From a virus: 54,579 nt of DNA. The notes under the pieces were generated by a model that searched no databases, had not been told where the DNA came from, and saw only the letters and a list, made by a program, of their open reading frames with translations. The stretch lies in the IMG/VR virus record IMGVR_UViG_3300044801_000147, positions 1 through 54,579 of that record; one strand, written 5' to 3'. Made by a program: the position numbers and the translations under genes. Shown in pieces: positions 33,279 through 42,300 of the stretch. Every line of letters starts with the position of its first letter. Within the stretch, counting starts at the first letter, position 1.

Positions 33279-36068
33279 ATGTCAACGGCAACTGAAACAA
33301 TCACAGTGGTGGTGACCGGGGCCAACCCGGCCACGTACACCTATCCCGTCAGCGTGGACATCCAGACCGGGACAGCCGCGAACCTGAGCATCATCCTCCC
33401 CGGCACCCACTCGGGCACGGACCAGGTCGTGGCGACCATGACCTCGCACACCCCCGCCTACGCGTCGAACACGGCGGACGTCGCCTGGCAGCAGGTGAGC
33501 GGCAACATCGCCGTCTCTCCTGTGACCATCGTCGGCTACAACAACTCAAGCGGCGCGGGCTTCACACACTTTGCCACGGTGCAGGGCACGATCACTGGCA
33601 ACTCCCTGATCTTCAACCAGGTCCTCCAGAACACCCCGCTCAGCGGCTACTGCGAGCCGAACAACGTCTCCTCGTGCGGCGGCGGCTACAAGAAGATTCC
33701 GATGGACGCCCTCCAGCAGACCTCTGCGGGCGGCGCGTGGGCCAGCAACCTGTCCATCCCCGGCTCCGGCAGCGGCAGCACGGGCAACAAGTTCGTGTTC
33801 GACGCGACCGGATACCTCATCGTCAACGTCGCCGCGACCTACACGCTCTACATGACCTTCGCCAACGTCGCCCAGCCCGCCTTCTGGATTGGCGGCGGCG
33901 CGACAGTTGTACAGACTGGCAACACCAACGGCGGCGCGAACCCTTTCCCGGCGGCCGGGCCGAACACCGCTTTCTGGACCGCGCAGACGCCTCCGACCAG
34001 TGCACTCGCGATGGCAAGCAATGAGAACCCCGGCCTGTACGGCGGCACCGTGAGCGCGTACATCAAGTTCCCCGCTCCCGGCAAATACCCGTTCGAGCTG
34101 TATTACAACCAGTCCCAGCCCTGCCAGTTCGGCGGCGACAACAACAGCTACGTCCAGATCATCTACGGGGCGAACGGCGGCACCATCTACGCCAACAACG
34201 AGGGAAACGGCCCCGCTGGCTCCTTCCCGACGTTCAACCCGGTATCCGTGGTGGCGACGCCCCCGACGGGCACCGCCCCGACTGGCGTGCTCCAGCTGAC
34301 GCCCACGGGCGGCGCTCCCGCGCTCCAGCTCCAGGGCAACCCCGCGAACTACGCGCTAACCCTGAAGATCGGGCCGACGGTCGCGTACACCGTGTTCCCG
34401 TACATCCCGCTCCTTGAGGGCCACGCCGGGCACCTGTACATCACGAACAACGGCAGCACGTTCGCCTTCCAGACGTACAACGGCAACGCGATCACAGGCA
34501 ACGGCACGCGCATGGCGGCGGCCGCGACGGACGGCGTAGTGAACCTCTCCGGGGACAACACCTCGTGGCAGGGACGCCTCAGCGTGACGGCGGACGCCTC
34601 CAACAACTTCTTCGACCTGGCCTACGGCGGCGCGTCCTTCGACTCCGGCGTGGCGAAGACCGAGCTCACGATCGCGGCGGACGACGTGGCGTGGTTCTTC
34701 CCCACGGGCAACGCGTTCGACCTCTTCACCCCGTCCAGCAGCGGCGGCGGGACCAGCCTCGGCATCGAGGTAGACTACATGGCCAACCCCGGCCTGAACA
34801 ACCCGCCCGCCACGGTCTCGCCGACCTCCGGCGTCTCGGCCGACGGCGGCAACCATACGTTCTCAATCACTCTGAGCAAGCCGTTCTCCCCGCAGCAGCA
34901 GGGCACGGTCGGCAGCACGGGCAACACGATCAACGCGCCCGTCATGGTCCTCTCGGGCGGGGCGACGTTCGCGGCGGCCCCGACCCCTGTCATCAACGGC
35001 GCTGGCTTCCTCACCGGATGGACGGTCCCCGTGACCATTCCCAAGTCCACGGTCAACGGCTCGTTCACCCTCACGCTCACCGTCAACGGCACGCTGACGT
35101 ACCTCAGCGGCACGACGTTCACCACGGGCACCGTGACCTACATCAGCAGCTACGTCACTACGATCAGCACCGTCGGCGTGCAGTACGTGAACCCCGTCGC
35201 CTACTCCTGGTCCACCGTCCCCGCGAGCGGGGACGTGACCGGGACCGTCACGCTGAACGCCAAGGTCTACACCTTCGACAACAACGCCGTGAACTTCGAC
35301 TTCTACCGCCAGCCCTCCGGCGGCGGCTCCGCGACGAAGCTGAACCCGACTACGGTGGCCGGGACGATCAGCTCCCCCGCGACGGGCACCGTCAGCGGGA
35401 AGACCGTCTACTACAGGCAGGCGTCCTACACCGCGACGATCGGCAGCGACCTGGGCAGCATCCTCCTCGGCTACACCGCCACGGACGCCGTCAGCGTCCT
35501 GGCCGTGACGTACTACGGTTCCACCGCCTACACGACCACCAACACGGGCGGGGGCGGGGGCGGATGCCCGGCCGTAGAGATGTTCATCGACGAATGGCAC
35601 CAGGCCTCGGACGTGTTCGAGGGCATGGCCCTGGACACCCTCGCCGGGGAAGCCAACGGCGACTACTTCACCAAGCCGATCCTGACGGAAGCCCGCCAGG
35701 TCCAGTGGTTCGAGTTCAGCGAGCAGCCGTGCTACCGCCTCGTGGCGGAGAACGGCGCTGAGGTCGTCGTGTCCGGCAGCACGCCCGTCCCGACGAAGGA
35801 GAACATCGAGGAGTACGAGCGCGGCGTTGCGGCGGGCGACCTCAAGTTCTACGCGAGCGACATGGCGGCCGGTATGCACGTCATCACCGGCATCGACACC
35901 GCCAGCGACGACGAGCCGGACCGTGCCGAGTGGTCCAGGCTGGTGGAGGTCACCCCCGTCGGCATGCGCCGCGTGTGCCGCCTGTACTGCGGCGGCCGCA
36001 ACTTCGCGGCGGGCGCGAAGCCGGGCAGGTACATCTACACGCACAACATCTTGCCGAGCCCGAAGTAA
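33279..36068 (+). CDS. Tail protein with C-terminal Hint (intein-like) domain
   Basis: A 929-aa protein. The first 750 residues are beta-rich, with a PA14-like stretch near 170-300 (YTLYMTFANVAQPAFWIGGG; FPAPGKYPFELYYN) and Ig-like strands. A Gly-run precedes Cys763, which opens a Hint domain: CPAVEMFIDEW...DVFEGMALDTL, RLVAENGAEVVVSGSTPVP, WSRLVEVTPVGMRRV, and the terminal YIYTHN (N923), followed by only six residues. Inteins use such Cys and Asn residues to cut peptide bonds; at a protein's C-terminus the likely result is autocleavage or attachment to a nucleophile, not splicing. The block B His is not obvious (STP instead of xxH). Role in the virion unknown. Confidence 0.75.
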   Translation: MSTATETITVVVTGANPATYTYPVSVDIQTGTAANLSIILPGTHSGTDQVVATMTSHTPAYASNTADVAWQQVSGNIAVSPVTIVGYNNSSGAGFTHFATVQGTITGNSLIFNQVLQNTPLSGYCEPNNVSSCGGGYKKIPMDALQQTSAGGAWASNLSIPGSGSGSTGNKFVFDATGYLIVNVAATYTLYMTFANVAQPAFWIGGGATVVQTGNTNGGANPFPAAGPNTAFWTAQTPPTSALAMASNENPGLYGGTVSAYIKFPAPGKYPFELYYNQSQPCQFGGDNNSYVQIIYGANGGTIYANNEGNGPAGSFPTFNPVSVVATPPTGTAPTGVLQLTPTGGAPALQLQGNPANYALTLKIGPTVAYTVFPYIPLLEGHAGHLYITNNGSTFAFQTYNGNAITGNGTRMAAAATDGVVNLSGDNTSWQGRLSVTADASNNFFDLAYGGASFDSGVAKTELTIAADDVAWFFPTGNAFDLFTPSSSGGGTSLGIEVDYMANPGLNNPPATVSPTSGVSADGGNHTFSITLSKPFSPQQQGTVGSTGNTINAPVMVLSGGATFAAAPTPVINGAGFLTGWTVPVTIPKSTVNGSFTLTLTVNGTLTYLSGTTFTTGTVTYISSYVTTISTVGVQYVNPVAYSWSTVPASGDVTGTVTLNAKVYTFDNNAVNFDFYRQPSGGGSATKLNPTTVAGTISSPATGTVSGKTVYYRQASYTATIGSDLGSILLGYTATDAVSVLAVTYYGSTAYTTTNTGGGGGGCPAVEMFIDEWHQASDVFEGMALDTLAGEANGDYFTKPILTEARQVQWFEFSEQPCYRLVAENGAEVVVSGSTPVPTKENIEEYERGVAAGDLKFYASDMAAGMHVITGIDTASDDEPDRAEWSRLVEVTPVGMRRVCRLYCGGRNFAAGAKPGRYIYTHNILPSPK

Positions 36069-36069
36069 A

Positions 36070-36225
36070 GGACACGCGTGGCAAACTAACGGCATCGTGG
36101 CGCACAACGTCATCAAGGCCCAAAGGGAAAATGTGCCTAAGAAAACCATCGACGGCTTTGAGCATCTGGACAGGAAGCAGCGGTACTACGCTCGGCACAA
36201 GAGCCAGGCAGACTCGATTTTGTGA
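36070..36225 (+). pseudogene. Second Hint C-terminus, out of frame
   Basis: In the +1 frame relative to the preceding gene, right after its stop codon, the DNA reads GHAWQTNGIVAHNVIKAQ and continues to TGA at 36225 (about 51 codons). 'NGIVAHN' is a classic intein/Hint end. It looks like the tail of another Hint cassette left by recombination, or an alternative C-terminus reached by frameshift. No start codon or SD is evident. Confidence 0.5.
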
Positions 36226-36233
36226 GCCGCTAG

Positions 36234-36254
36234 CCCCTGCCTTTAGGCATGGGG
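36234..36254 (+). repeat. Left-end hairpin of second TnpB element
   Basis: 8-bp stem with TTTA loop and one bulged T. It resembles the right-end hairpin, so an older right end left by another copy is an alternative reading. Confidence 0.55.
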
Positions 36255-36290
36255 TATAGGCGAACGAACCGCTTTTAGAAAGGAGGAGCA

Positions 36291-37406
36291 ATGCTGACCT
36301 ACAAATATAAACTCGAACCCAACAGGAAACAAAAGCAGTTGCTCCTTCAGCAGTTGGATTTGTGTCGGGGTCTATATAACCTACTGCTCGAACAGAGGCA
36401 GTACCAACGTATCGGACAGTTTGAGCAGATGCGGCAACTCACAGAACTCAAGCAGGCGTTCCCCGAGTACAAGAACTGCCATGCTCACATGTTGCAGAAC
36501 GTGGTCAAGCGATTGGATAGGGCCTTTCAGGGATTCTTTAGACGTATCAAGGCTGGAGTCAAAGCAGGCTATCCGAGGTTCAAAAACAGGGACAGATTTA
36601 ACAGCCTGTTGTTTTCAGATGGTTGCAAGTTAGAAGGCAAGAAGTTGTCAGTTTCAAAAGTTGGCAACATCAAGGTACGGTTGAGCCGCAAACTACCCGC
36701 TGATGCTGTAGTAAAAACTTGTTCCATCAAGCGAACGGTTAGCGGATGGTTTGCTATGCTCACGTTTGAGAGCCTTCCTGTATTTCTGCCGAAGTCTAGC
36801 AAGAAAATTGGCGTGGATGTTGGCATCACACAGTTTGCAGCATTGTCGAACGGGAAGTTTGTGCCTAACCCAAGGTTCTATCAGAACGCCCAAGCCGAAC
36901 TACGTAGAGCACAACGAAAGGTTGCACGCAGAACCAGCAAGAAGTCCAATCGCCGTCATAAAGCAGTTGTCCTGTTGCAGAAAGTTCATGCACAGATTGC
37001 GAATCGAAGGATGGATTTCCTGCACAAAGAAAGCACCAAGTTGGTTCGCAAGTACGGAACTATTATTGTCGAAGCATTGAACGTTGCTGGGATGTCAAGA
37101 GGCAGATTAGCAAAGCAGATTTTAGATTGCAGTTGGTCGGAGTTCTTCAGAATGGTGTCCTACAAAGCCGAAAATGCTGGCAGGATAAAACCAGAAGAAC
37201 CCGCTCCGTACACAAGTCAGAAGTGCCCCGAGTGTGGCTTTGTCCATCGCGATAACAGGAAAACACAAGCAGAGTTTGAGTGCCTTTCCTGTGGTCATAA
37301 AGATAATGCTGACACGAACGGAGCACGCAACATTTTAGCAAACTACTTGGCTCGGATAGCGCCATCATCCGTTAACGTAAGAGAGGTAATGCTATGCGTA
37401 GGGTGA
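36291..37406 (+). CDS. TnpB RNA-guided nuclease
   Basis: A 371-aa intact TnpB with an excellent SD (AAAGGAGG, 5 nt before ATG). The N-terminal domain has YKYKLEPNRKQKQLL and the YNLLLEQR helix typical of the family. RuvC acids are D176 (GVDVGITQF), E261 (IIVEALNVAGM) and D341 (DNADTNGARN). The zinc ribbon is CPECG...CLSCG. The omega RNA should span the gene's 3' end to the hairpin at 37449-37469 and read its guide from CTCATGGCCAATGG. It differs strongly from the 19850 TnpB, so at least two families invaded this phage. Confidence 0.93.
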   Translation: MLTYKYKLEPNRKQKQLLLQQLDLCRGLYNLLLEQRQYQRIGQFEQMRQLTELKQAFPEYKNCHAHMLQNVVKRLDRAFQGFFRRIKAGVKAGYPRFKNRDRFNSLLFSDGCKLEGKKLSVSKVGNIKVRLSRKLPADAVVKTCSIKRTVSGWFAMLTFESLPVFLPKSSKKIGVDVGITQFAALSNGKFVPNPRFYQNAQAELRRAQRKVARRTSKKSNRRHKAVVLLQKVHAQIANRRMDFLHKESTKLVRKYGTIIVEALNVAGMSRGRLAKQILDCSWSEFFRMVSYKAENAGRIKPEEPAPYTSQKCPECGFVHRDNRKTQAEFECLSCGHKDNADTNGARNILANYLARIAPSSVNVREVMLCVG

Positions 37407-37440
37407 GAAGTGTCTCGAACACAGTGGACGCCGTGAGGCG

Positions 37441-37477
37441 TCTAGAATCCCCCGCCTTTAGGCGTGGGGAGTATCAA
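37441..37477 (+). repeat. TnpB right end (omega RNA 3' hairpin)
   Basis: Same 36 bases as at the TnpB remnant's right end. GGGGAG in this end lies 8-9 nt before ATG 37481 and can act as that gene's Shine-Dalgarno sequence. Confidence 0.8.
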
Positions 37478-37480
37478 CTC

Positions 37481-37630
37481 ATGGCCAATGGTCAGCATGC
37501 CGGGATCGTCAATCTTACAGGCAAACTCCGCAGGGAAGGTTATCCGGCGGGGTCTCAGACCTTGCGCCACAACCACCAGTGGAAGAAGGAAATTCTCCGC
37601 CGCCATGAGCAGGGGCGAAAGACCGTATGA
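37481..37630 (+). CDS. Small basic protein, coupled to next gene
   Basis: A 49-aa protein starting at ATG 37481 immediately after the TnpB right end: MANGQHAGIVNLTGKLRREG and a basic C-terminal helix (WKKEILRRHEQGRK). Its TGA overlaps the next ATG (ATGA), the usual coupling seen in this phage, which supports it as real. The upstream element supplies the SD. I do not recognise the family; the native N-terminus may have been longer before the insertion. Confidence 0.5.
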   Translation: MANGQHAGIVNLTGKLRREGYPAGSQTLRHNHQWKKEILRRHEQGRKTV

Positions 37631-38298
37631 ACAATTACCGATACGGGTACACGGGACCGCCGTTCAACTTCCTCGGCCACCTCTGCCGGACGCAGTGGAC
37701 GGCGTTCCAGGCCTACGTCAACTCGGTAACTCCTAACCTCCCGGCGATCCAGCAGCACTACCAGATTCGCGCCGCGCAGCTCCGCAAGACGGCGGGCGTG
37801 CTGGAGAAGTTCTACGCCACGGCGAACACCCCCGCCCTTGCGCCGACGTTCCAGAAGATCGTCTGGAAGCCCGGCACGCAGGGGCACTTCTCCTACCCGT
37901 TCCGCCAGGACCACCTGCCCATGGTCGCGATGTCCAAGATCAAGGCCTTCCTCAAGGAGCAGTTCCAGAGGATGGACGAGGGCGTGTTCTCCATGAACCA
38001 GCTCCGCAATCTCATTGAAAAGACTGAGGATAAGGCCGAGAACGCCAACATAGCCGCCACGGACCCGACCCGCGACATCACCGCCCTCATCTCCGAGATC
38101 AACGGTTACTTTGGCCTTCCGGAATACGAAGCCGTCCTGGTAGACGACACCGGGAACGTGTACCCCTCGGGCACCACGCAGCCGAGGTTCCGCGTGCACC
38201 AGCTGGACCAGCCGACTCCCTGGGAGATTGAACAGACCAGCTACGCCGCGCCGGGTACAGCGTCGACGATTGATACTTCGGAGGTTGCACCGCAGTGA
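37627..38298 (+). CDS. Tail/baseplate-region protein, unknown
   Basis: A 223-aa protein: MNNYRYGYTGPPFNFLGHLC at the N-terminus, a helical middle (AAQLRKTAGVLEKFYATA; SKIKAFLKEQFQRMDEG) with a charged coil near 120-145, and a Pro-rich end. Structural context and GC-rich codons suggest a virion or assembly protein. It starts by ATGA overlap and ends in a GTGA overlap with the HEG remnant at 38295. I do not recognise a family. Confidence 0.65.
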   Translation: MNNYRYGYTGPPFNFLGHLCRTQWTAFQAYVNSVTPNLPAIQQHYQIRAAQLRKTAGVLEKFYATANTPALAPTFQKIVWKPGTQGHFSYPFRQDHLPMVAMSKIKAFLKEQFQRMDEGVFSMNQLRNLIEKTEDKAENANIAATDPTRDITALISEINGYFGLPEYEAVLVDDTGNVYPSGTTQPRFRVHQLDQPTPWEIEQTSYAAPGTASTIDTSEVAPQ

Positions 38299-38480
38299 AA
38301 AAGGGACAAACAGACATTTCGGGGCGGCGATTCGGAAACCTTACAGCGTTACACGTCGTTAGACGAGACCCTGTACTTGGAGCTTTGTGGGAGTGCGTTT
38401 GTTCGTGCGGAAAAGTGTTGCCGCAACCAGTTCGCAAAATGCATCAAAACCAACTCACAAGGGGACGTCGTGTCTTTTGA
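38295..38480 (+). pseudogene. HEG remnant: single Cys module
   Basis: A 61-codon frame from GTG 38295 (GTGA overlap). It holds most of one module, ISGRRFGNLTALHV...WECVCSCGKVL, and then degenerates (QPVRKMHQNQL) where SCGC and a nuclease domain should follow. The SCGC half and the entire HNH are gone. It is AT-richer than both neighbours. It keeps the overlap at its start, and its 3' end supplies AAGGGG, the SD of the next gene. Confidence 0.75.
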
Positions 38481-39261
38481 CTACAACGTGCTGACGATCG
38501 ACCCGATGACGCAGCTCCCGATCGGGGCGTGCGACCACCAGCAGAGTTTTGAACGCTATGTCGTGAACCAGGACGACTTCCGCACGCTCAACTACGCGGG
38601 CGACCCGTCCATCAACATGCGTGCGCCGATCAACGGGGCCAGCCACGTCCAGATGTGGATACACGGCCAGCAGGTCTACAGCGACGACCCGACGTACGGC
38701 TGGACCGTGGTGCAGGACCCGAACCGCGTGGACCTGACGACCCAGGACACGTTCTTCAAGATCGTGTTCAACAGGCCCGTGAGGATCGTGCTCCCCCTCA
38801 TCGAGGTGTCCTACATCACCCGCCAGGACTACTGCCTCAAGTGCAGCGCCACGGGCTCCCTCAACGACTTCAAGGTCGCGGCCTCGGGGGACTTCCTCAA
38901 GGTCACCCGGGGCAACAAGCTGGCGCAGAAGCTCCTCAAGTGGGTGCTCTGCTCCCAGTGCCCCTTCTACCCGTCCTTCACGTGCGCCATTAAGAGCTAC
39001 ATCGGGAAGAAGCTCGGTATTCAGATTACAGACACCGACATCCAGACGGAGGTCGTCAATTCCCTCAGCACCATGCAGCAGGTCCAGAACGCGCAGGGGA
39101 CGGCCCAGACGCTGCAGCCGCAGGAGATACTCAAGGACATCGTGAGCGTGACCGCAGCCACCGACCCGAGCAACCCGACCGCCGTCAAGGTCGCCGCAGT
39201 CGTGTCCAACTACAGCGGGCAGACGGTGCCCACGGGCTTCACGATCAGGATGAACTCATGA
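38470..39261 (+). CDS. Baseplate/tail protein with Cys cluster
   Basis: A 263-aa protein. GTG 38470 is chosen because AAGGGG ends 5 nt upstream, and upstream codons belong to the HEG remnant. The first 120 residues are beta-rich (QMWIHGQQVYSDD; VRIVLPLIEVSYIT). CLKC near 126 and CSQCPF...FTC near 160-170 could bind a metal or form disulfides. The C-terminal third is helical, then Ala/Thr-rich. Its place just before the baseplate J-like gene suggests a baseplate component. Its TGA overlaps the ATG of a 16-codon remnant (ATGA). Confidence 0.65.
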   Translation: MSFDYNVLTIDPMTQLPIGACDHQQSFERYVVNQDDFRTLNYAGDPSINMRAPINGASHVQMWIHGQQVYSDDPTYGWTVVQDPNRVDLTTQDTFFKIVFNRPVRIVLPLIEVSYITRQDYCLKCSATGSLNDFKVAASGDFLKVTRGNKLAQKLLKWVLCSQCPFYPSFTCAIKSYIGKKLGIQITDTDIQTEVVNSLSTMQQVQNAQGTAQTLQPQEILKDIVSVTAATDPSNPTAVKVAAVVSNYSGQTVPTGFTIRMNS

Positions 39262-39308
39262 AAAAGTGCCCAAAATGTGGTGAGACAGACTTAGAGGCAA
39301 CGCAATAA
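39258..39308 (+). pseudogene. Mini-ORF: zinc-knuckle remnant
   Basis: Sixteen codons, MKKCPKCGETDLEATQ, then TAA overlapping the next ATG (TAATG). The CPKCG start copies the N-terminal knuckle of Cys-rich HEGs such as the one at 8466. Probably all that remains of a deleted homing gene at this junction, kept because it couples translation between the flanking tail genes. Confidence 0.55.
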
Positions 39309-42300
39309 TGGCCACCCCAACGACGACACTATCGGCCCTCCAGCTGGTCACCCCGATGCTGCCGAACAACACGAACACGCTGTCCACGGACTCGTCCGTG
39401 CTGCCCATCGTCGTCAACGCTGACGACGACACGATCCGCGTGGAGGTCGGCGTCTACAACACCGTGTACGCCACGGACTCCTACATCGTGGTGGGCACCG
39501 CCGCGACGGGCCTCAAGAACCAGTTCTCCTTCAGCATTCCCCTGACCCTGACCGTCCAGGAGACGAACGTCCAGATCGTGGGGCGCAACTACGACCCGAC
39601 CAACTTCCCCAACGGGTGGGCGGCGAACACCGCCGTCCCGCCTGGCTTCACGTTCGCCGACCCGAACGGCAACTCCCAGTCCGTGCTCGGCGTCCTGTCC
39701 GGCAACCCCCTGGCGTTCTCCGCGACCGGCGGGATCACGGGCGCTACCCAGCCCACGTGGGCCACGCAGGCCCCCGCGAACATCACGAACGTCTCCCTGA
39801 CCGCCAACGTCCTGACCGTCACCGCCGCCAACACGTTCGCGGTGGGGAAGGTGGCGTGGCTGACGGGGCTCACTAACGCCACGTTCCTGAACGGCACGCT
39901 CGTGACCGTGACGGGCCTGATCGGCCCTGGGCCGACCTACAGCGGGTTCACCGCAGCCGTGATCCGCAACACCAACTACGCGTCGGCCGCCGACACGGGC
40001 GAGGCGCAGGCAGCCACCGTGGAGATCGCCGGGGCGCTCGGCTCCGTGGTGTGGGCCAACGTCGGCGCGGTGGCGATCACGCCGACCGTCAAGTTCGCCC
40101 TGCTCGCCTACCAGAGCAACCTGGCCCTGGCCATCGCGCCGCCCTCCGGCATCTCGGCGGCGAAGAACCAGACGGACTGCCTCGTCCAGTGGGTCACCCC
40201 CGACTACCCGGGCTTCATCGGCGTGCGCGTCATGATCTCGACCGACCCCTCAGGGGTCAACCCGCCGTACACGCAGTTCGGCGACCTCGTGTCCGCCGTC
40301 TCCAGCACGGCGCAGACGATCATCAACTCCCAGTCCAACACCGCCACGAACGTGGCGGAGGCGAACATCACCGCCGTCGCCCTGCTCAACAACCTCCTGA
40401 CGGTCGCGGCGGCGAACACGTTCACGCCGGGCACCGTGGTGGAGATCGCCAACCTGATCAACGCCACGTTCCTGAACGGCGAGACGGTCACCGTCCTGGC
40501 CTCCACGCCCGCGCAGTTCACGGCGAGCTACACCGGGGCGAACTACCCGGCCGGGTCCATGGTGCTGACCCTCGTGCCCGACTCCGGGCAGGCGACGAGC
40601 ATCGTCTCGACGACGATCACCATGAGCACGAACACCGTGATGGAGACGCAGTACAGCACCGTCGAGGTGCCGTTCTCCTCCGTCAACAGCAACATCTTCT
40701 ACGCGATGCTCTCCACGGTCATCCAGGACCCGCAGACCAACGTGATGTACGAGTCCGTGCAGAACGGCCCGCTCCAGTGCGGCTACGTCAACCTTCAGCT
40801 CGCGAACCCGACGGACTTCCCCGTCCTCCAGCGCAAGGAGGACATCGCGGCCAGGCTCATCATACAAATCCTGAAGCAGATGCCGAACCTGGACCTGTCC
40901 CCGCGCTCCGAGATACGCGACATGTTCGTGGACCCGTGGTCGATCGAGGCAGCGAACATGTCCGTCCGCGAGTGGTTCGCCAGGGTGTCCACCTCCATCT
41001 CCGCCATCTCCCAGCTGGACTGCACCACGGGCACCGGGGTCAGCAGCCCGTTCCAGTCCTCGCCCTACAAGCAGCAGATCGCCAGGGCGTACGGCCTGAG
41101 CGCGGTCAACACGCAGAACCTCATCAACGAGCAGTTCGACCTCCTCGGCGAGCAGGCCGGGCTCACGCGCCTCGGGACCACGTCGTCCACGGTCGTGCTC
41201 ACGTTCTACACCTACACGAGGCCGACCTCCAGCATCACGATCCCCGAGGGCGCGGTCGTCGCGACCTCCCCAGACGCCAACACCTCGTCCCTGAACTTCG
41301 TCACGCAGGGCCAGGGCACGATCGACTTCGCCAACCTCGCCTCCTTCTACAACTCGCAGACGGGCTGGTGGGGCGTCAGCGTTCCGGCGCAGTGCACGCA
41401 GGCCGGGTCGGTCGGCAACGTCGGCGCGGGCACCATCCGCACGTCGGTGTCCGGCGTCCCGACCGGGACCCAGGTCACCAACCTCGTCGGGGCCAACTAC
41501 GGCACGGACCAGGAGGTCAACTCCGCCTTCGCCGCCCGCATCCAGGCGCGGCTGGTCACGGGCATCGACAGCAGCTCCCGCAACGGCTACCTCGTCGCGG
41601 CGCTCAGCACGCCGGGCGTCATCGGGGCGCAGGTCGTCGGTGCAGGGGACCTTGAGATGCTGCGCGACTGGGACCCGACCAGGCAGAAGCACGTCTACGG
41701 CTGCGTGGACGTCTACGTGCGCGGCACCACCCTCTCCCAGCAGGACGAGTTCGTCCCGTTCGAGTACCCGAACAACGGCACCTACGGGGTGTACGGCACG
41801 TACAGCAGCCTGATCTTCCCAGGCACGGGCCTCGCGTTCCAGATTCAGGGCTTCAGCAACCTGGCGTACCCGCCCTACGACGGCGTGGAGCTCCTGATCA
41901 GCCGCGCCACTGGCAGCTTCTACCTCGGCCTGGACCGCGCCCAGTTCGTGGGGAACACCATCGTCGTGAACGCGAACGACCTGGCGTACCAGTACGTCGG
42001 CAGCGGAACCACCTACGCCAAGGTCCCGCTCGTGATCAGCAGCCAGAACGCGACCAACGCCGTCGCGCTCACCACCGTGTCCGGCGCACAGGCGAGTACC
42101 TACACGTTCCAGCTCTTCCTCCGCGAGGCGAGCCCGTTCATCCACCAGCCCGCGCTCCAGCCCATCCTCCAGGTCTACTCCGTCACGGGCGAGCCCGTCC
42201 CAGGAGGCACCGGGACCATCCCGTCGGCCCTGGTGGGCCTGGTGCACACCTCCGACTTCCTGCTCAACGGCGGCTCCAACGACGCGGGCGACCTCGTGGA

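Larger units (their letters stand above)
36234..37477 (+). mobile_element. TnpB-only IS200/IS605-type element, second family
   Basis: The left-end hairpin is CCCCTGCC-TTTA-GGCA-T-GGGG (36234-36254); tnpB is at 36291-37406; the right end is CCCCCGCC-TTTA-GGCGTGGGG (37449-37469) ending AGTATCAA. The right end is the same as that of the TnpB remnant at 21892-21953. No tnpA. It is inserted between the Hint-domain tail gene and the small coupled gene at 37481. Confidence 0.78.

Noticed and set aside
37394-37480. Longer start for the 37481 gene through the TnpB right end
   Set aside because: The upstream codons (RRVRSVSNTVDAVRR, SPAFRRGEY) are translations of the omega RNA hairpins, not conserved protein.
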